A stretch of 64,000 nt of DNA, from contig OY829661.1 of NCBI GenBank assembly GCA_963691815.1, positions 19,922,349 through 19,986,348 of the forward strand. Reading direction: 5' to 3'. The position numbers were made by a program, and so were the translations under genes. Source of the DNA: Echiichthys vipera. Its lineage: Eukaryota; Chordata; Actinopteri; Perciformes; Trachinidae. Of the stretch, positions 47,594 to 60,900 are shown piece by piece. Positions within the stretch are counted from its first letter, which is position 1; each line of letters starts with the position of its first letter. Under the pieces are notes generated by a model. The model saw only the letters and a program-made list of their open reading frames with translations, ran no database searches and was not told the DNA's origin.

Positions 47594-50275
47594 ATTTATG
47601 TACGGAAAATACCATTACATTGTATCTCTTGTATCTATGTTTGTGATCCCTGTGAATAAGAAAAGATACAAACCAGCAAACAAATGGACCGGGAGGTATG
47701 GTGCCAATAGCTGGTAAGTTAGCTTTGAACTTTAACTGTCGTCTATGTTTTAGCTTACTTTATTAACTGTTCCTTACAGCAGTTGCATTTATACCATGTT
47801 CATTATTTAGTTGTGGGAAGTTTGTGTGTGGTGTCTTTGTCCTCTTAGATCCTGCGCTGGAAACAGTGTGGATGCATATTTGCTCGAATCAAGTATGCAG
47901 CCTCCTGACCGGTGTTCACTGGACAAACAAAGGAGGGAGCCTTGCTGTTGTTACCAGGGGGTTATTTGGATTCTTGCTCAACAGGCTGCTTCCCTCAGTG
48001 TGTGTGTGTGTGTGTGTGAAAGCGAGAGACTGACTGCCTTCCTGGAAATGGCATTCCATTGGTCAAAACACCATAGCAACATAGTTCCACCTATGACAAG
48101 GGAGCAGCCAGTGGTTTTGAAGGAGTGATGTGAAGCAGAAAGCTACATGGAGGGGAATTGGGGGGGGGGGGGGGGGGGGAGATTGGAAGTCTGGGGTCTG
48201 GTTTTTCTTTCTTTTTTTGCCTGAGGCTCTAAACTCAAATTGAGATTCCACTTCACGTACAACCTGTTGTGTTGATCGGTGCGATGCACTCTGAGTCTCC
48301 CCTACAACAGCATCTTCTCTTTCCGCTGACTGGAGTTCTTCAGCCAGTTTTATGGCTTTTAATATTTCTTTTAGTTTGAAAGTTGCATTAATCGCTTTAG
48401 TCCCTACACAGCCAACTATCGTGGTTTATGTTAATTCATAAATTTCCCTACAGGGTTAAGGTTTTTCATTATGCTATTACAATAGATGTCGCACTGCCTT
48501 GCATAATGTACTTCGGATCACAAGGAAGATGGGAAATAGAGTAAGAAAAGAAAGATAAAGACTAAAAGACTTACTTTTATATGCAATAATGCTCCCATTG
48601 TACATGTAAGACTTCCTCTGTCACAGGATATGAGGACTTAACTCCAATTAAGCCCTCTAGACATCAAATACCATAATTTCACCATTTCCAAGGAATGCAA
48701 GTCCAAGGTTGAAATCTTTTGCAGGTACTTTCACAGTAGCGCCAACATCATTTTAGCTTACACATTAGAGGGGATGCATAAAAAAACGATCAAAACACCA
48801 GATAATACTGTGAGAAAATATATGCACAGTTTATTGATAGCTGCAAATAGGTGAGGCACACACATATAATTCAAATCAATAATGTATTAGTTGTGAGTTC
48901 TGACCTTTTTTCTTCTGCGACATTAGAAACATCAGTCAGTCATGGACTAAAACCTGGTGCAGGCTGTTCATTTCTTGACTTTATAAGGAAATCTTTTCAA
49001 CATGAAGGCTTTCTCTGCAGCCTACTCGGGACACAGGAGGCAAAAAACAGGCCCAGCCGCTGCCGTGCCAAAACAACAAATAACTTGAGAGTCCACGTAT
49101 GAAAATAAACAGCGAAATTCCAGTGACTACTACAGGATAACAAATTATATCATAAATATTCTTTTAACTGCTGCTTGCATTCATGGCTTTTTAAGACCTG
49201 CTCGGGCTCATCTCTCTTTGAACATCATCTACAAATTACTGTACAAAGTTGTTTTCTAGAACATTCGGTGAAAGGCCAGTTTCACAAAGGACGAATGATC
49301 AGTAATATTTACATTTGGCTTCTGAGTCACTGTAAAATATACAAAGAACAAAAGGCACTGTGACAAATGTCAAAACATTTAAATATATACTAAACAGTAA
49401 GCATAAAGAAAAACTGGGCGTTCATACGGTAGAAGCAATTGCTAATGTGGCCAACTGTTTTGCCAATCCAATTAATGTTGAGTTGTGTTAGACAGTATGG
49501 TTTATGATTGTTTCATACCAAGTGTTTATTATGCAATGCTGTCTAACAGGGATTGTGCAACTAGTACACCACTATTCACTGAGGAATAGGCATTATTCTG
49601 TGACTTCAAGAAAAGTCGAGTTTGTGTCGTTTACACAGTATACAGTACACTATGTGCCCAGGAATAAAAATGATGGAAAAGGTGCAAAGGTGTAAGTCTG
49701 ACCTCACATTTCTACTCAAATGAAAATGTAGCTGCACATCTGTTTACATAGATACGATACTTTGCAAAGCTGGCTGACACAGAATAAGGTTATGACATAT
49801 TAGCCTGTTCTCAGTGGGTAAAATGTCTTAATTGATATTCAATAAATACACACAATACAGTGTCAAACATGAAACTTTGGTAAGATTATTATAGGATCAT
49901 ATTCCTTTTTTCTTTGTTACAGATGTATTTATCAGCATCACTAGCACAAATTGATACTAGTCGGTAAGTGAATGTTTTAGTGATTTTGTCCATATGTCTG
50001 ACTGTTACAAGAAGATTTAAAAACAGCTGACTTTTTACAGGTCATCTCTGTGCTAAGTAGTAGACTGTCTGTAGCAGGATACTGTTTGTGTGAAAGGTAA
50101 AGAGTGGACGGTAAGGTTGATGCACGGCTCTCATGCATGCAGCAGTAGCGCAAACAGTTGGGCAGGTTCACAGTATCTCCCATCCATAGTGTCTAGACTT
50201 GAACTTGGACATTATTGGTCGTTCTCATACACACATTCACACATTACTTCAGCTCCACTCACACACATTTTAGGC
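47594..50275. other. Intergenic region and presumed PRAG1 3' UTR
   Basis: Downstream of the PRAG1 stop (minus strand) lies the presumed 3' UTR. The hexamer TTTATT at 48830-48835 (AATAAA on the minus strand) is one candidate poly(A) signal, giving a UTR of about 1.45 kb. Beyond it lie a run of 20 G at 48160-48179 and a short (TG)n tract at 48000-48019. I recognise no other gene. Confidence 0.45.
48160..48179. repeat. G20 homopolymer
   Basis: Twenty consecutive G bases on the + strand. By composition it is able to form a G-quadruplex, and it is also a place where assemblies are often wrong in length. Confidence 0.95.
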
Positions 50276-51424
50276 TCACTTTAGTGAGTAGAGCAGTTCG
50301 GCGGTATGGCAGAGGGACAGCGGGTGAGCCGAGGAAAAGTACTGACAGCACAACCAGTCCTCCAGCTCCGCGTTCCTCTCGGGCTCCAGTGAACGCTCTG
50401 CAAACTTCATCATCAGCAGGGCCCGTTTCACATCCAGCCAGTTCAGGAGGCCCTCATGCCGGGATCCGTCAACAAAGGCGACCCCTTGCCCGTGCCTCTC
50501 CCGCTGCTGCTCCATCAGGTCCTTCCTAGGGCCCCAAAGCAGGCTCTGCAGTATGCGCTTGGCCTCCTGGATATGGATGCGTTTGATGGGGTCAGGTTGG
50601 AGCAGGAGCTGGGCCAGCCTCTGGAGGCCAGCGGAGTAAAGGGAGACAGAAGGTATCGGAGGCAACTCCTCACAGCGGTAGTCTTGTTCCTTCAGAGCTG
50701 GACTCACCTCAAATGGGTTGGCTTGGTGGAGGAGCTCATAGATCAAGATGCCTGTCTGGAACTCGTCAAATTTACGGTACTGTGCTGCGGAGACGATCTC
50801 AGGCGCCAATCTTGCGTGGTCACGTTTGATACGAGGGTTCACACTGGTTGAGGCAGCATCCTCGGAGGAGCGACGCTTGGCCTTGGCAAAGTTGCTGATG
50901 AGGAGCCGGGGAAGATGGCGCTGACTGTCTGCACCACTGGTGCCGTTGTCAGTGGTGGTTTGTTGGGGGAACTGGGAGGACCTGCGAAGATGAGGCACCA
51001 ACAGCAGGTTTTCCAGGCAGAGGTCACGATGTGTGACCCCGTGCTCTTTCAAGTGCTCCAGGCCATGGCAGAGCTGCAGGAGGAGGAAGCATACACGGCG
51101 CTCATAGACTTCTGGCTGAGTTTTATGGAACGGCGCCCACTCCCGAACAAAGTCAGCTGCCGTCTGCCGAGGGATCTCAGAGGTGATGACCACCACACGC
51201 TCTCGTTCTACTTGTTGGCCAGGCGCAGACGCGGAGGGTTGAGGCATCGACGAGGCGGGTGTGGAAGGCAGAGTGATTTCCTCAGAAGGTAACATGCTCT
51301 GGGGGACACAAGCAAGAAAGTGACCACAGTCCTGCTGGAGGTTGAAGTGGGGAGGCATGCTCTGCTGCACTGACAGACCATAGAGATGGCCCTGCTTGGC
51401 GTCCATGGATGGACTCTTACAGAT
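50276..51424 (-). CDS. prag1: PRAG1 terminal exon: pseudokinase domain and C-terminal helices
   Basis: 382 residues plus a TGA at 50278-50276. The order is NLQQDCGHFLACVPQSMLPS, VVVITSEIPRQTAADFVREW, YERRVCFLLLQLCHGLEHLK, HRDLCLENLLL, LLISNFAKAK, RLAPEIVSAAQYRKFDEFQT and GILIYELLHQANPFEVSPAL. It ends with WLDVKRALLMMKFAERSLEP and LEDWLCCQYFSSA. The DFG motif is absent, and the retained HRD and APE-like (LAPEI) elements fit known PRAG1. The upstream frame to 51547 is intron before the acceptor CTCTCCAG. Confidence 0.96.
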   Translation of the reverse strand: MCKSPSMDAKQGHLYGLSVQQSMPPHFNLQQDCGHFLACVPQSMLPSEEITLPSTPASSMPQPSASAPGQQVERERVVVITSEIPRQTAADFVREWAPFHKTQPEVYERRVCFLLLQLCHGLEHLKEHGVTHRDLCLENLLLVPHLRRSSQFPQQTTTDNGTSGADSQRHLPRLLISNFAKAKRRSSEDAASTSVNPRIKRDHARLAPEIVSAAQYRKFDEFQTGILIYELLHQANPFEVSPALKEQDYRCEELPPIPSVSLYSAGLQRLAQLLLQPDPIKRIHIQEAKRILQSLLWGPRKDLMEQQRERHGQGVAFVDGSRHEGLLNWLDVKRALLMMKFAERSLEPERNAELEDWLCCQYFSSAHPLSLCHTAELLYSLK

Positions 51425-51925
51425 CTGGAGAGAGATAACACAAAGATCAGTGGGAGGAATGAATGAAGCAAAGGAGAAGAGTGAGACACAGGAGGGAGGG
51501 AAGAATTCCCCACACAGAGACAGGAAGGGAGTGGAGCCAAGAAACATGAGAAAGGAATTCTAGTTAGTGACGTTCCAAGGTCAACGCCAATTCAGTTCCT
51601 GCTCTCATTCAAGTGAAATAAACATCGCTGAACTTGTGTTTAAGTAAACTACAGCTGTGTCTGTTCTTTTCCGAGCTTTGAAAAAATGCACACTTCTCTG
51701 AATAAAATCAGAATTCTGAAGCAAAAGTTACAAATCTCACTGTGTGTTGGGGTCAGATTTATAAATATAATCTCTTCTTAGTGATTAACTGTACTGAAAT
51801 CCACTTCCATGGGGTTCACGTTTTTAGTCAGCAACACACTAGCAGCACATCTGAAAAACAATCAAAACGCAACACATACTACAAAATACTAAGCATTGCT
51901 GATTTCAGATATTTATTGTGTTTAT

Positions 51926-51990
<65 letters not shown>

Positions 51991-54900
51991 GTGTGTGTGT
52001 GTGTGTGTGTGTGTTGGCCTTGACAACAGGGGTTTGTCTGACTGTAAATCCTGCCTGGAATTTAAAGATTAATTGGGCCTAGTGATATTAAGCAAGTCTG
52101 TGGGCACCCGTGATGAGGCACAACACACACACACTGTACAAACAGCTGCTGCTTTGTATAACACTAATGACTTTGGGACAAAGGTTAGTGAGACTGAACC
52201 CACACCCTTACTGGTTGTTTACATTACATGCCCTGAAGGTTTGTGCTGTAGTGGGTCCATCCCATCTGTATCCTAAGAACAAACAAGACCGCCACCCAAT
52301 TTTAATCTCCTTCTTCTATCCTCAAACTGTCAAATCCCTGCTTAAAAGATCAATGTACAACACCCACTGTGCAAATTATTCCTTAAAAAACAGTGTCGAT
52401 GATCTTGAGTGGGCTCAGAGTTGCTCTCTTGATAACAATCTGAGTTAAGGGAATAAGCACAATCTGTACAAAACGAAGACACAACCAACAGCCAAACACA
52501 AGTGTAGTGTCTTTTGTACTTAGACCCGGGGTAGGCAACTTATTTTCGGGGAATAATGTTGGGGGGGGGCATAATAATCTTAATATGATCATATTGTAAT
52601 TCAAGTGTTCAAGACGTCTACACCTCCTATTGGCTCTGTTTTCAGAGACTCAGGACAGAGAGGGAGAGCTGCGTGAACAGGTCTCACTCTACTTCAAATT
52701 CAGTTTTTTTTTTTTTTGCTCTTTATATACTCCAGCTTTAATGTTCTAAGTCAAGGCCATCCATGAAATAATAATAAAGTTTCTATATCAGGAAAGATTT
52801 TCCAATCCATGTAAAAAACATTAAGGTATGCGGTGATGATAATGAAGATGATGCATGGCGTTCAAATTGCCTATCTACGCAGAGGTTTACAGGAAATGAT
52901 GGATTGCATCGCACTGATATTGGCCTCACTATTTACTGTTCACTCTCCTCCTCCGAGCTGTATTAGGATACTGCTTATGCAATGCACACACGTTCTATAG
53001 CTGCTGCTTCACATTTAAAATGTCAAAAATGGTGTAGTGGCTTTTATTGTGAGGCAGTCACAAAAAAAACAGTGTATCTGACATCATAATTATTGTGTAT
53101 CATGGTCTTTTGTGGCATTTTTTGAGAGTGGAAATTATGGCAAATTTTTGACTGATTTCTTAGTTCAAATAAAATAAGTTTATTTTGCTGCTCTTTTGTT
53201 GTATTTCTGACAAAGTAGATGCTCATGATTTCTGCCTTCAGAAGTCACCAAATGAATCAGTAGTGAAATATTAAAGATTGTAACTTTAAGACATCCTGGA
53301 AATGAGCATGGTTATAACAAACATAATTATCAATGTCACTATTAGGGATTACCTTTACAGCGTAGGAGTTGCTGGGGTCTGAGGCGCAGGCAGCAGAGTA
53401 GTATACAGCATCTCCTGAGTTGCAGCTCGGCTTGTTGGAGGTGAGCCTGAACAGAGACCAGTTACTCTCCTCAAACCTAAGCGGGTTCCTCTGGGAGCGA
53501 GTGAAGTGATCCTCACATTTGAGAGCCAAGCGCCGCAGAGACTCAGCGTACAGGCCTCCCAGTTTGGAGTACACTCCCTCCCTACTGTCTATGTTACTCA
53601 GAAGGGTCTGGAGCTGCAGGCTGGAGCCCAGATTGGGTGCGGAACCCGGATCTGAGGGTGAGAAGGGCACGCTGAGTTGGGGGGAAGAGGAGCAGGTGAC
53701 GCTGCTTCGGCAGTGGACACCCAAGCGCCCGTGAGTCTTCAGCGGCTCATCCAGTGTCCGGGACCTTGCGGGTCGGATCAGGGGGGCATGGCAGCGCTCC
53801 AGAGACTCATTGGAGGAGAAAATGGGTCGTGGGTCAACAGGGCTGGATGGTAAACTGGATCGGGAACTGACATCAGCAGGGCGACACACGTTGCTCTCCG
53901 AGCCAGTGAATGGGAGGCGTGGGTAGGCTCGGACAAAGGGTCTTCCATTTGTGCTGTCGGGAGCCGACACGGTGCGGTTGACCATTTTTTTCTCTGGGAG
54001 TGGAGGTGGCTGGTTACTTAAGCTGTTAAAGGAAGGTGGATGAGGAGACCCTGGCGCTGAGGCTGCTGGACTTCTGGAAAATGGAGAAGAACAAGACATC
54101 CGTGTGGCATCCCGAGAACCTAAGAGGAGAAAAATAAATTACATCATAGCTTTGCAAAGCATAGCATAAAAGCAAAGAAATAGAGGGAAACCGCTAGTGT
54201 GGCTCTGTTTGAAGGTAACAACCTCTGTCTACTACCGGCTTTTTGTACAGTTTAATCAAACCAGATTTATGTGCTAATTTGGGTCCTTAGAAATATTAGT
54301 AGGCATATTTTACTGTCTCTCCCTATTTTCAGTCTTTATGCAGGTGAGAGAGCTGAATTACTGTTCTCATCCTTAAAAAAAAGAACCAAATACCACGTAT
54401 TTCCGAAACTATTCCTTAAATAGAATTTTTTCCTGTAATCTCACAGTACTCACAGATTCCTGGGTGAATAGACAGCTGTGAACTTGATTTATTTACTACA
54501 CCCCTTCTGTCACTGCCTGCTGCTCAGCCTTAGCACAAACACATACCTCGTTTCCTCAAAAGAGCTGAAAATTTCCACAATCCAGGGCTCAAGCTGACAC
54601 TCAAAACATCTTCCATCCAATTATGATCCATTTGTCAATTAAAGACTTAAAGTTGGAACTTGACATTACACTAAAGCAGACAGATACTGAGATAATTATG
54701 TGCTACAGTCTTCAATAGCTGCTTTCACAGAGACTGTAAAAGAAGAAAAAAAGTTGTCTGTAGGATGTAGCCAAACCCTTTTTCCCCTCGTTATCAGAGT
54801 CCATAATTATCTCTTCAAACAACATTGCCCAGGAAGTTACTGCAATTACAAGCGTCTGCTCCACAGAGAATATGTGACGGATGACAATCATTTCCAAATG

Positions 54901-57900
54901 AAGGACCTATGCCACTCACTTTGAGCCACGTCTCGGGTTTGACGATTATAGAAAGCTTCAATTCAAGTCGTGAAAATGAACACAAACTGTACGTGTACTT
55001 CGAAAAAAGAGGAAGAGATAAGCTGACACACTGCTGCTATAAGAACCCTTTCCTCTTTTCATTGTTGCACGGTTTCACTCTGGACAAAGTGCATCTTCAG
55101 AGTTGAACTGACTACTGACATCCAAGCAAACACATAGACATAAGCACACGTATGGAAAACCTGTGGCAGAGACTCTTTGCTTTATCAGATGCTGTATGAG
55201 ACGTATATGAACCTTTGGACTCTCTGGGCATGTTTCTACTGAGGCAAATGGACCTGCAGCAATACGTAATAATATGAGTGGTACTCACCAGTGTCAGCAG
55301 TCAGGTTGTCAGTGGAGACGGTGGGTAGGCTGGCAGTGCCCAGGCCCCGAAGAGATGAATTAGGACTCTCTACTGACCCTTGTTGGCTGCAGCGATCCAG
55401 CTCCATGTTGCTGCCACTCATCATACTACACACTCTGTAATGGAGAAAACCACAGAGTGAATATGACAAGTAAAACAAACATGCATTGAAAACCAGACCT
55501 TGTATTTTTTTTCTGTATCTGAATTGCTGACATCACTGAGTCATCTGTACAGCCAAGTGTGGCGTCGCTGGTAGTTCGTCTGTAGGTTTTCCGCAGGAAT
55601 GTGGAACCACTCCACTTCCTCTGGTATTTTCTTATCTGCACTATGTATTGCTAATGAGTCCACGTAAAAGAGCACAGCATTTCATTTTATGACGAACAAG
55701 TACAGTCAGAAGTAGTTTTACTTCCTGGTTGGGGAGGGGCACTTCTTGATTCTGGCATGCTGTGAATCTATCAGATATGGCAGTTTTGCTTGTTTCTGAT
55801 ATTGGCTCCCCTTCTTGAAGACAGTAAACTCAAGCACTATGTAACTTTTGCTGAGCATTGGACGCTGTGGCTACATGTGGCAATTGCAGGATAACGGCAC
55901 ATTGGCTGTCCCTACATTTCCCAAGATTCCCTTGAGTCAGATGCTTTAAAGTGCAACTTCCATTTTCACTTCAAAGTCTGTTTTCAGGTCTCGGGGAGCA
56001 CTCGGCACACTGCATAAATGAAACAAAAGTTAGATAAAGCTTTTTCTCCGCTGATAAATCGTCTCAAGCGAGGTCAGATGTTCAGATGGGGGATCTGGGG
56101 GTGTGGAGTAACATAACACATCTGAGCCTCTGAACAAATTGTCAGTGGTCCAGTTGCATCGTGGGTAATGTAGGCTCCAGGTTTTAACAAGCAATAAGAA
56201 TGCCCGGACTATAAAAAAAAATGTATAAGTGGGTCAAAAATTACCTGGTGAGGTTGTTTTCTTACAATATCTTTGGTATAAAAAAAAAACAACTGCCCAT
56301 CAAAACAAAAGGTAACCAAAAAGGTACACTCCTTCGATGTCGGTTATACAACAAAATGTATCTACGGTTTGCTCATAATAACTACCTATTGGTCATACTA
56401 GATCAAGTAAAGCTGTGGCAGCAGGGCACCCTAATGACCAATTTGCCAGCTTGGGACCTTTGTTGAATGTCATTTCCCATCTCTCTCTCTCTCTCTCTCT
56501 CACTGTTTCCTGTCAGCTCTACTACAGACTATGAATAAAGGTATAAAATACCACAAAAATATACTTTGAGTGAACCCCTGAGGCTACTGAATTGCGCTAG
56601 TGTGTTTTATTGCTTAGGAATTCAACTTTTCATTTGTTAAAGACATATTTCTTCTTTGAAAAATGAAATGTTGCTTCATTATTTTTACTTACTAGAAAGA
56701 AGCTTTGCATTCTTCTTGTTTAGTTTGCCTGTCTACCATGATAGCCACTTCGAAGTACAAATGAAAACTGTGCATGAGCAGACTTCCTAATCAAGGTGAC
56801 CAATTAGGCTGAGTGACAGCCATTCACTTGTCTCATTATACCTGCTAATGGCTCATGGAAGCCGGATCCCATCCCATCCCATCCCCTCATCTCTTTTCCT
56901 CACTCCCATCACAAAATGACTGCTCTATGCAATTATCTGCAAGCCCCCCGACTTCAATTCCACCATAAATCAGCAGAACAAACAGATGAGGAGGAGAAAA
57001 GGAGAAGAGCGCAGGGGGGAGACAAAGGGTTAGGTATCCTCTGTGGGCAGTTAGCTAAAGGATCCGCTATCGTTTTACAGACAAAAGAACGGTGATGAAA
57101 GGCAGTGGAAATGCCGAGGCAGAGGAGAAATGCTAATGGCTGCAGGACTTTTGAGCCCATGTGCATGTGTGCGTCCGTGCATTTCTCACTCTAGATCTCT
57201 CAGATTTGTATCCAAAACATGAGATTTTCCTCGGGGAAAGAATGTCATCGCTTATGTCCTGCGGGAGGATGTGCATGGATGAATGAGTGTTCGGAGTAAG
57301 GGCATGGAAAAAAGGACCTTGACTCAGATTAGGACTGCGTGGAAGAATACACATACACACACACACAGCATTTAAGGGCTGATCTGCCCCTATTTTCATT
57401 ATAATCAGCCCAAGGTGATACAGTGTCTGATAAACAATTTTAAATCCAAATATATTCTGTTTAGTATAATGTCAGACAAGGAATCAATTACAATAATATT
57501 TCAAATTAATATTACATTGACTTAATAGAAGGCTACTCATTTCAGTAATACAATCACTTGTTATCTATAATCTGACAGAGATGTATCAAACTGATTAATT
57601 TTAACTGAACTAAAATTTCCTAAATCATGTCGTCACAACACAAAAAAAGCACCATTCAAGATGTCATCACTGTACTTAGAATGCCCCGTTGTAGTCTGAG
57701 CATCTATTAATAAACATCTTAATTGCTTATTTCCCCAGAATAGATTGAATCATTTCCTTTGCTTAAACAAAGTCTACGTGAGATGTCGTGATCGTCCCAG
57801 TAAACCAGTCCCATGAGGTTTGTGTTCCGCAATCAGCCCGGCAACAACAGTAACCCAGATTTAGACTGTAAACAATCATGCTACAGTGAGTAACACGCTG

Positions 57901-60900
57901 GATCTGTAGACACACATCCTGACGTGTGTTTGTGTGTGTGGCGTGTAACTGGATTCACTTCCTGACTCTTATTTTTGCCTACTGTGTTGTAAAGTTATGA
58001 AATGATGACAGAGTATTTTATGTTGTTGCATCTTTTGGGTGTGCAAACGCTCACGTACACAAACATACAAATACACATTCTCGCTCCAGTAGAGGCTAGC
58101 TGATTTTCAGTTTCAGTATCTATGGGTATCTATGAGTATCTACGGGTATCAATGGGCATCTGTTGGTATCTATGATATCGGCAGTGTTTTCTGCAATATG
58201 GGCCGATTTGAAAAACCTTTTTTTTTACAGAACATGTCATACAGAAAACAAACCTTGGGGTGATTTAGAAATTATGTCATATAACTATTTTAGTAGTAAT
58301 TGACTGATACTAAACATGATGTTTATTAAGCTACTTTATTGATATTTTTATTTAATGTTTATTTTCCCAGTGTTCATTTCTAGAATTGGTTGACAATGTA
58401 ATGCCTTGTTTATATGATAATGTTAAATATGCTTTAATACATGTAAAGAAAGCAGCCTTCTGAGTACCTTTGCAAAGTCATATCAGTGCAAAATCGGTGC
58501 ACAATCCACACAGAAAAGGCTTATTTCCATCCCAGCTAAAACAATATATACATCAGTGGCATATCTGTAATTGGTGAGTTTTCACACTCTAAAACCCGTC
58601 GGGCTCTTCCCTTCGGGGCTATTTTATGTGTCGACGAATACTTTTAGAATAGAATACTTTTAGTAAAAGTCAGATTCTAGGATGATTATACAGCATCAAG
58701 TGGAATAAATAAAATACTGCGACCCGTTTACCACAACGCATTAATGAGGACAGATAATTCAGGGATTTGTTAAGTGAGGTAGAAGAGCAGGCTAGGTACT
58801 CTGGTGGAGATGGTATCATGGACACCTGTACAATGTAATGCAATCTCCTACAACAGTCATGCAACATGAAGCTTGTAATGTTTCTGATGAGACAGAGAAG
58901 CCGTCTGCTGTTAAATTGTGTTGTTGTACAACCTTGGTATGTTACAACACAGAGAGCAAAGAACTGCATGCATTGTTTCTTTGCTATGATTATACGATAG
59001 TTACCATAGCTATAAAGCCATATAAAGCATATTTTTGAAACAAAGATCATTCATATTTGACACCAATCTGTGTTATCTCTTGCACACTGCTTCAGCTTTG
59101 CCCTGTTATCTTATTCTGTCAGCTATCTCTTTCCCATTTTTAGTACAAGCCACATTCATTTATTTGCCCCACATCATGTGAAGTAACGCACTTTAATCTG
59201 AATCAATGTAATTTCTCATCCTATTCAACTATTTTAATCTCACTATGGGTTCAAATAAAAGAATAAAAGATAATCTAGGCAGAAAGGGATTAGAAGAGAT
59301 TAGAAGAAGAGGAAAAGGCAGGGCGTTGAAGAGGGGGAAGTAAAGAACAAGCATAAAGTTGACCACACGCCATCTGCCACTGTGCCATTCAAAGCCACTT
59401 CAGAATTTGGACTCCCGAGCCCCTGATAGAGGTGTGAAAATAAGCCTCTGTGGTTTCTTCTTGAAAGACGCATTTTCCTGTATAGAACGTCACCACTTCT
59501 CTTCACAAGTCGAATGATAAATATGCCATCACAATTTACTGAGGACATGTATGAGAAAAGATGCTATCAGGTGCCTACCTCATGCTGGAGAGGCAGAGGT
59601 CCTTGTCGGGCTGGTGGGCACAAAATGCCCCTGGATCAGACTGGTGGCTCTCTAAAGCCCAGTCTAGTAACACAACCCTGGCTCCACACGAGTCATATGT
59701 GTATTTAAAGTCCCTCTCAGCAGGAAAAGAAACAGCACTCATTAGATGCGCAAAATTTAAGCACCCATATCTCATATATAGCATTCACTCATTGACCTAG
59801 TCCAATTCAGATGGCAACAAGATGCTATCTGTTCCGTTGAACAGAAGGGACGGGGTTAGCTGTGTGGAGGGAGGGGCAGCAAGTCTTGGAACGATAGTTT
59901 CAAGAGCAAAAGGCAATTCAAGCCCAAGTCAAACACAGTAGACTTGAATTCACATGGCTGATCTATAAATTCTACTTCTATTGGTGGCAAACGACTGCCA
60001 GACTGGGACAGTGTGGGAGTTGCTAGGGGCAACAATCTGTTCACTAAAGCCCCTCCCTTTGGCAACCTTCACTGACCATTGGAGACACCTTCCCCGTAAA
60101 AGAGTACTTCAACGCACACACACTCATGCATGACTTATGCACATGGACAAACACACATGCCTGTTGCTGATCGACTACATGATATGTAGGCTGACCTGTC
60201 ACAAGGAATAAAAAAGGGGACAAAACTTGGTGTTTCCACTGTGATCAAAGGCTCTGGGAGGCAGATTTGTCGAACCATCTGTGGCTTTTAAATGATTCAG
60301 TACATCAAAATGCTGCACCATAGGGTGCGTGTACACGTGTGTCTTTGTATTATGAATGTTTTCCATTCACGCCACACACAAGATTCCATTTTCTGTGAAT
60401 AATGCATTGTTCCATGATGTTTTGATTGCTTTGCGGACAAGATCTAGATTCTGAGTTTCCAGTGCATGCCTGGTGACCGCAAACACTTGTTGATTAAATA
60501 CACTAAACCCACTGATAAACTTGGAAAGCCACAACTGTCGCTGGCTGGCTCGAGGCGTGTTCCCACATGTGTCACAACAAGGTGTATTTTTATCAGCGCA
60601 GAATGTCGGCAATGTCATAACAGCAGAGACGGTCCTTACTAGAATTACCACAAACATAAGGGCCCTTGAAATGTGATCAGCAATCTGTGTTTTTGACAGT
60701 AAAACAATCCCACTCAGTTTTTGCTGACTCGAGCAGCTCAAAATGGCAGAACATCTGTTTGTCTTGAGGAAGTCACAGTCGTTTGTTACACCTCATCATG
60801 CTGTCTCACACAAAGCAACGTTTATTTTGAGGAGATCATTTGATGCTCTAATAACAAGGCTTCGTCTCTTTTTCTGCTTTGGTATAGCTGACTCAGACAG

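Noticed and set aside
50276..51547. PEAK1 rather than PRAG1 for the pseudokinase gene
   Set aside because: The EPIYAESTKKK, TITVMAAH and CRIEEEEE blocks and the C-terminal text match PRAG1 specifically.
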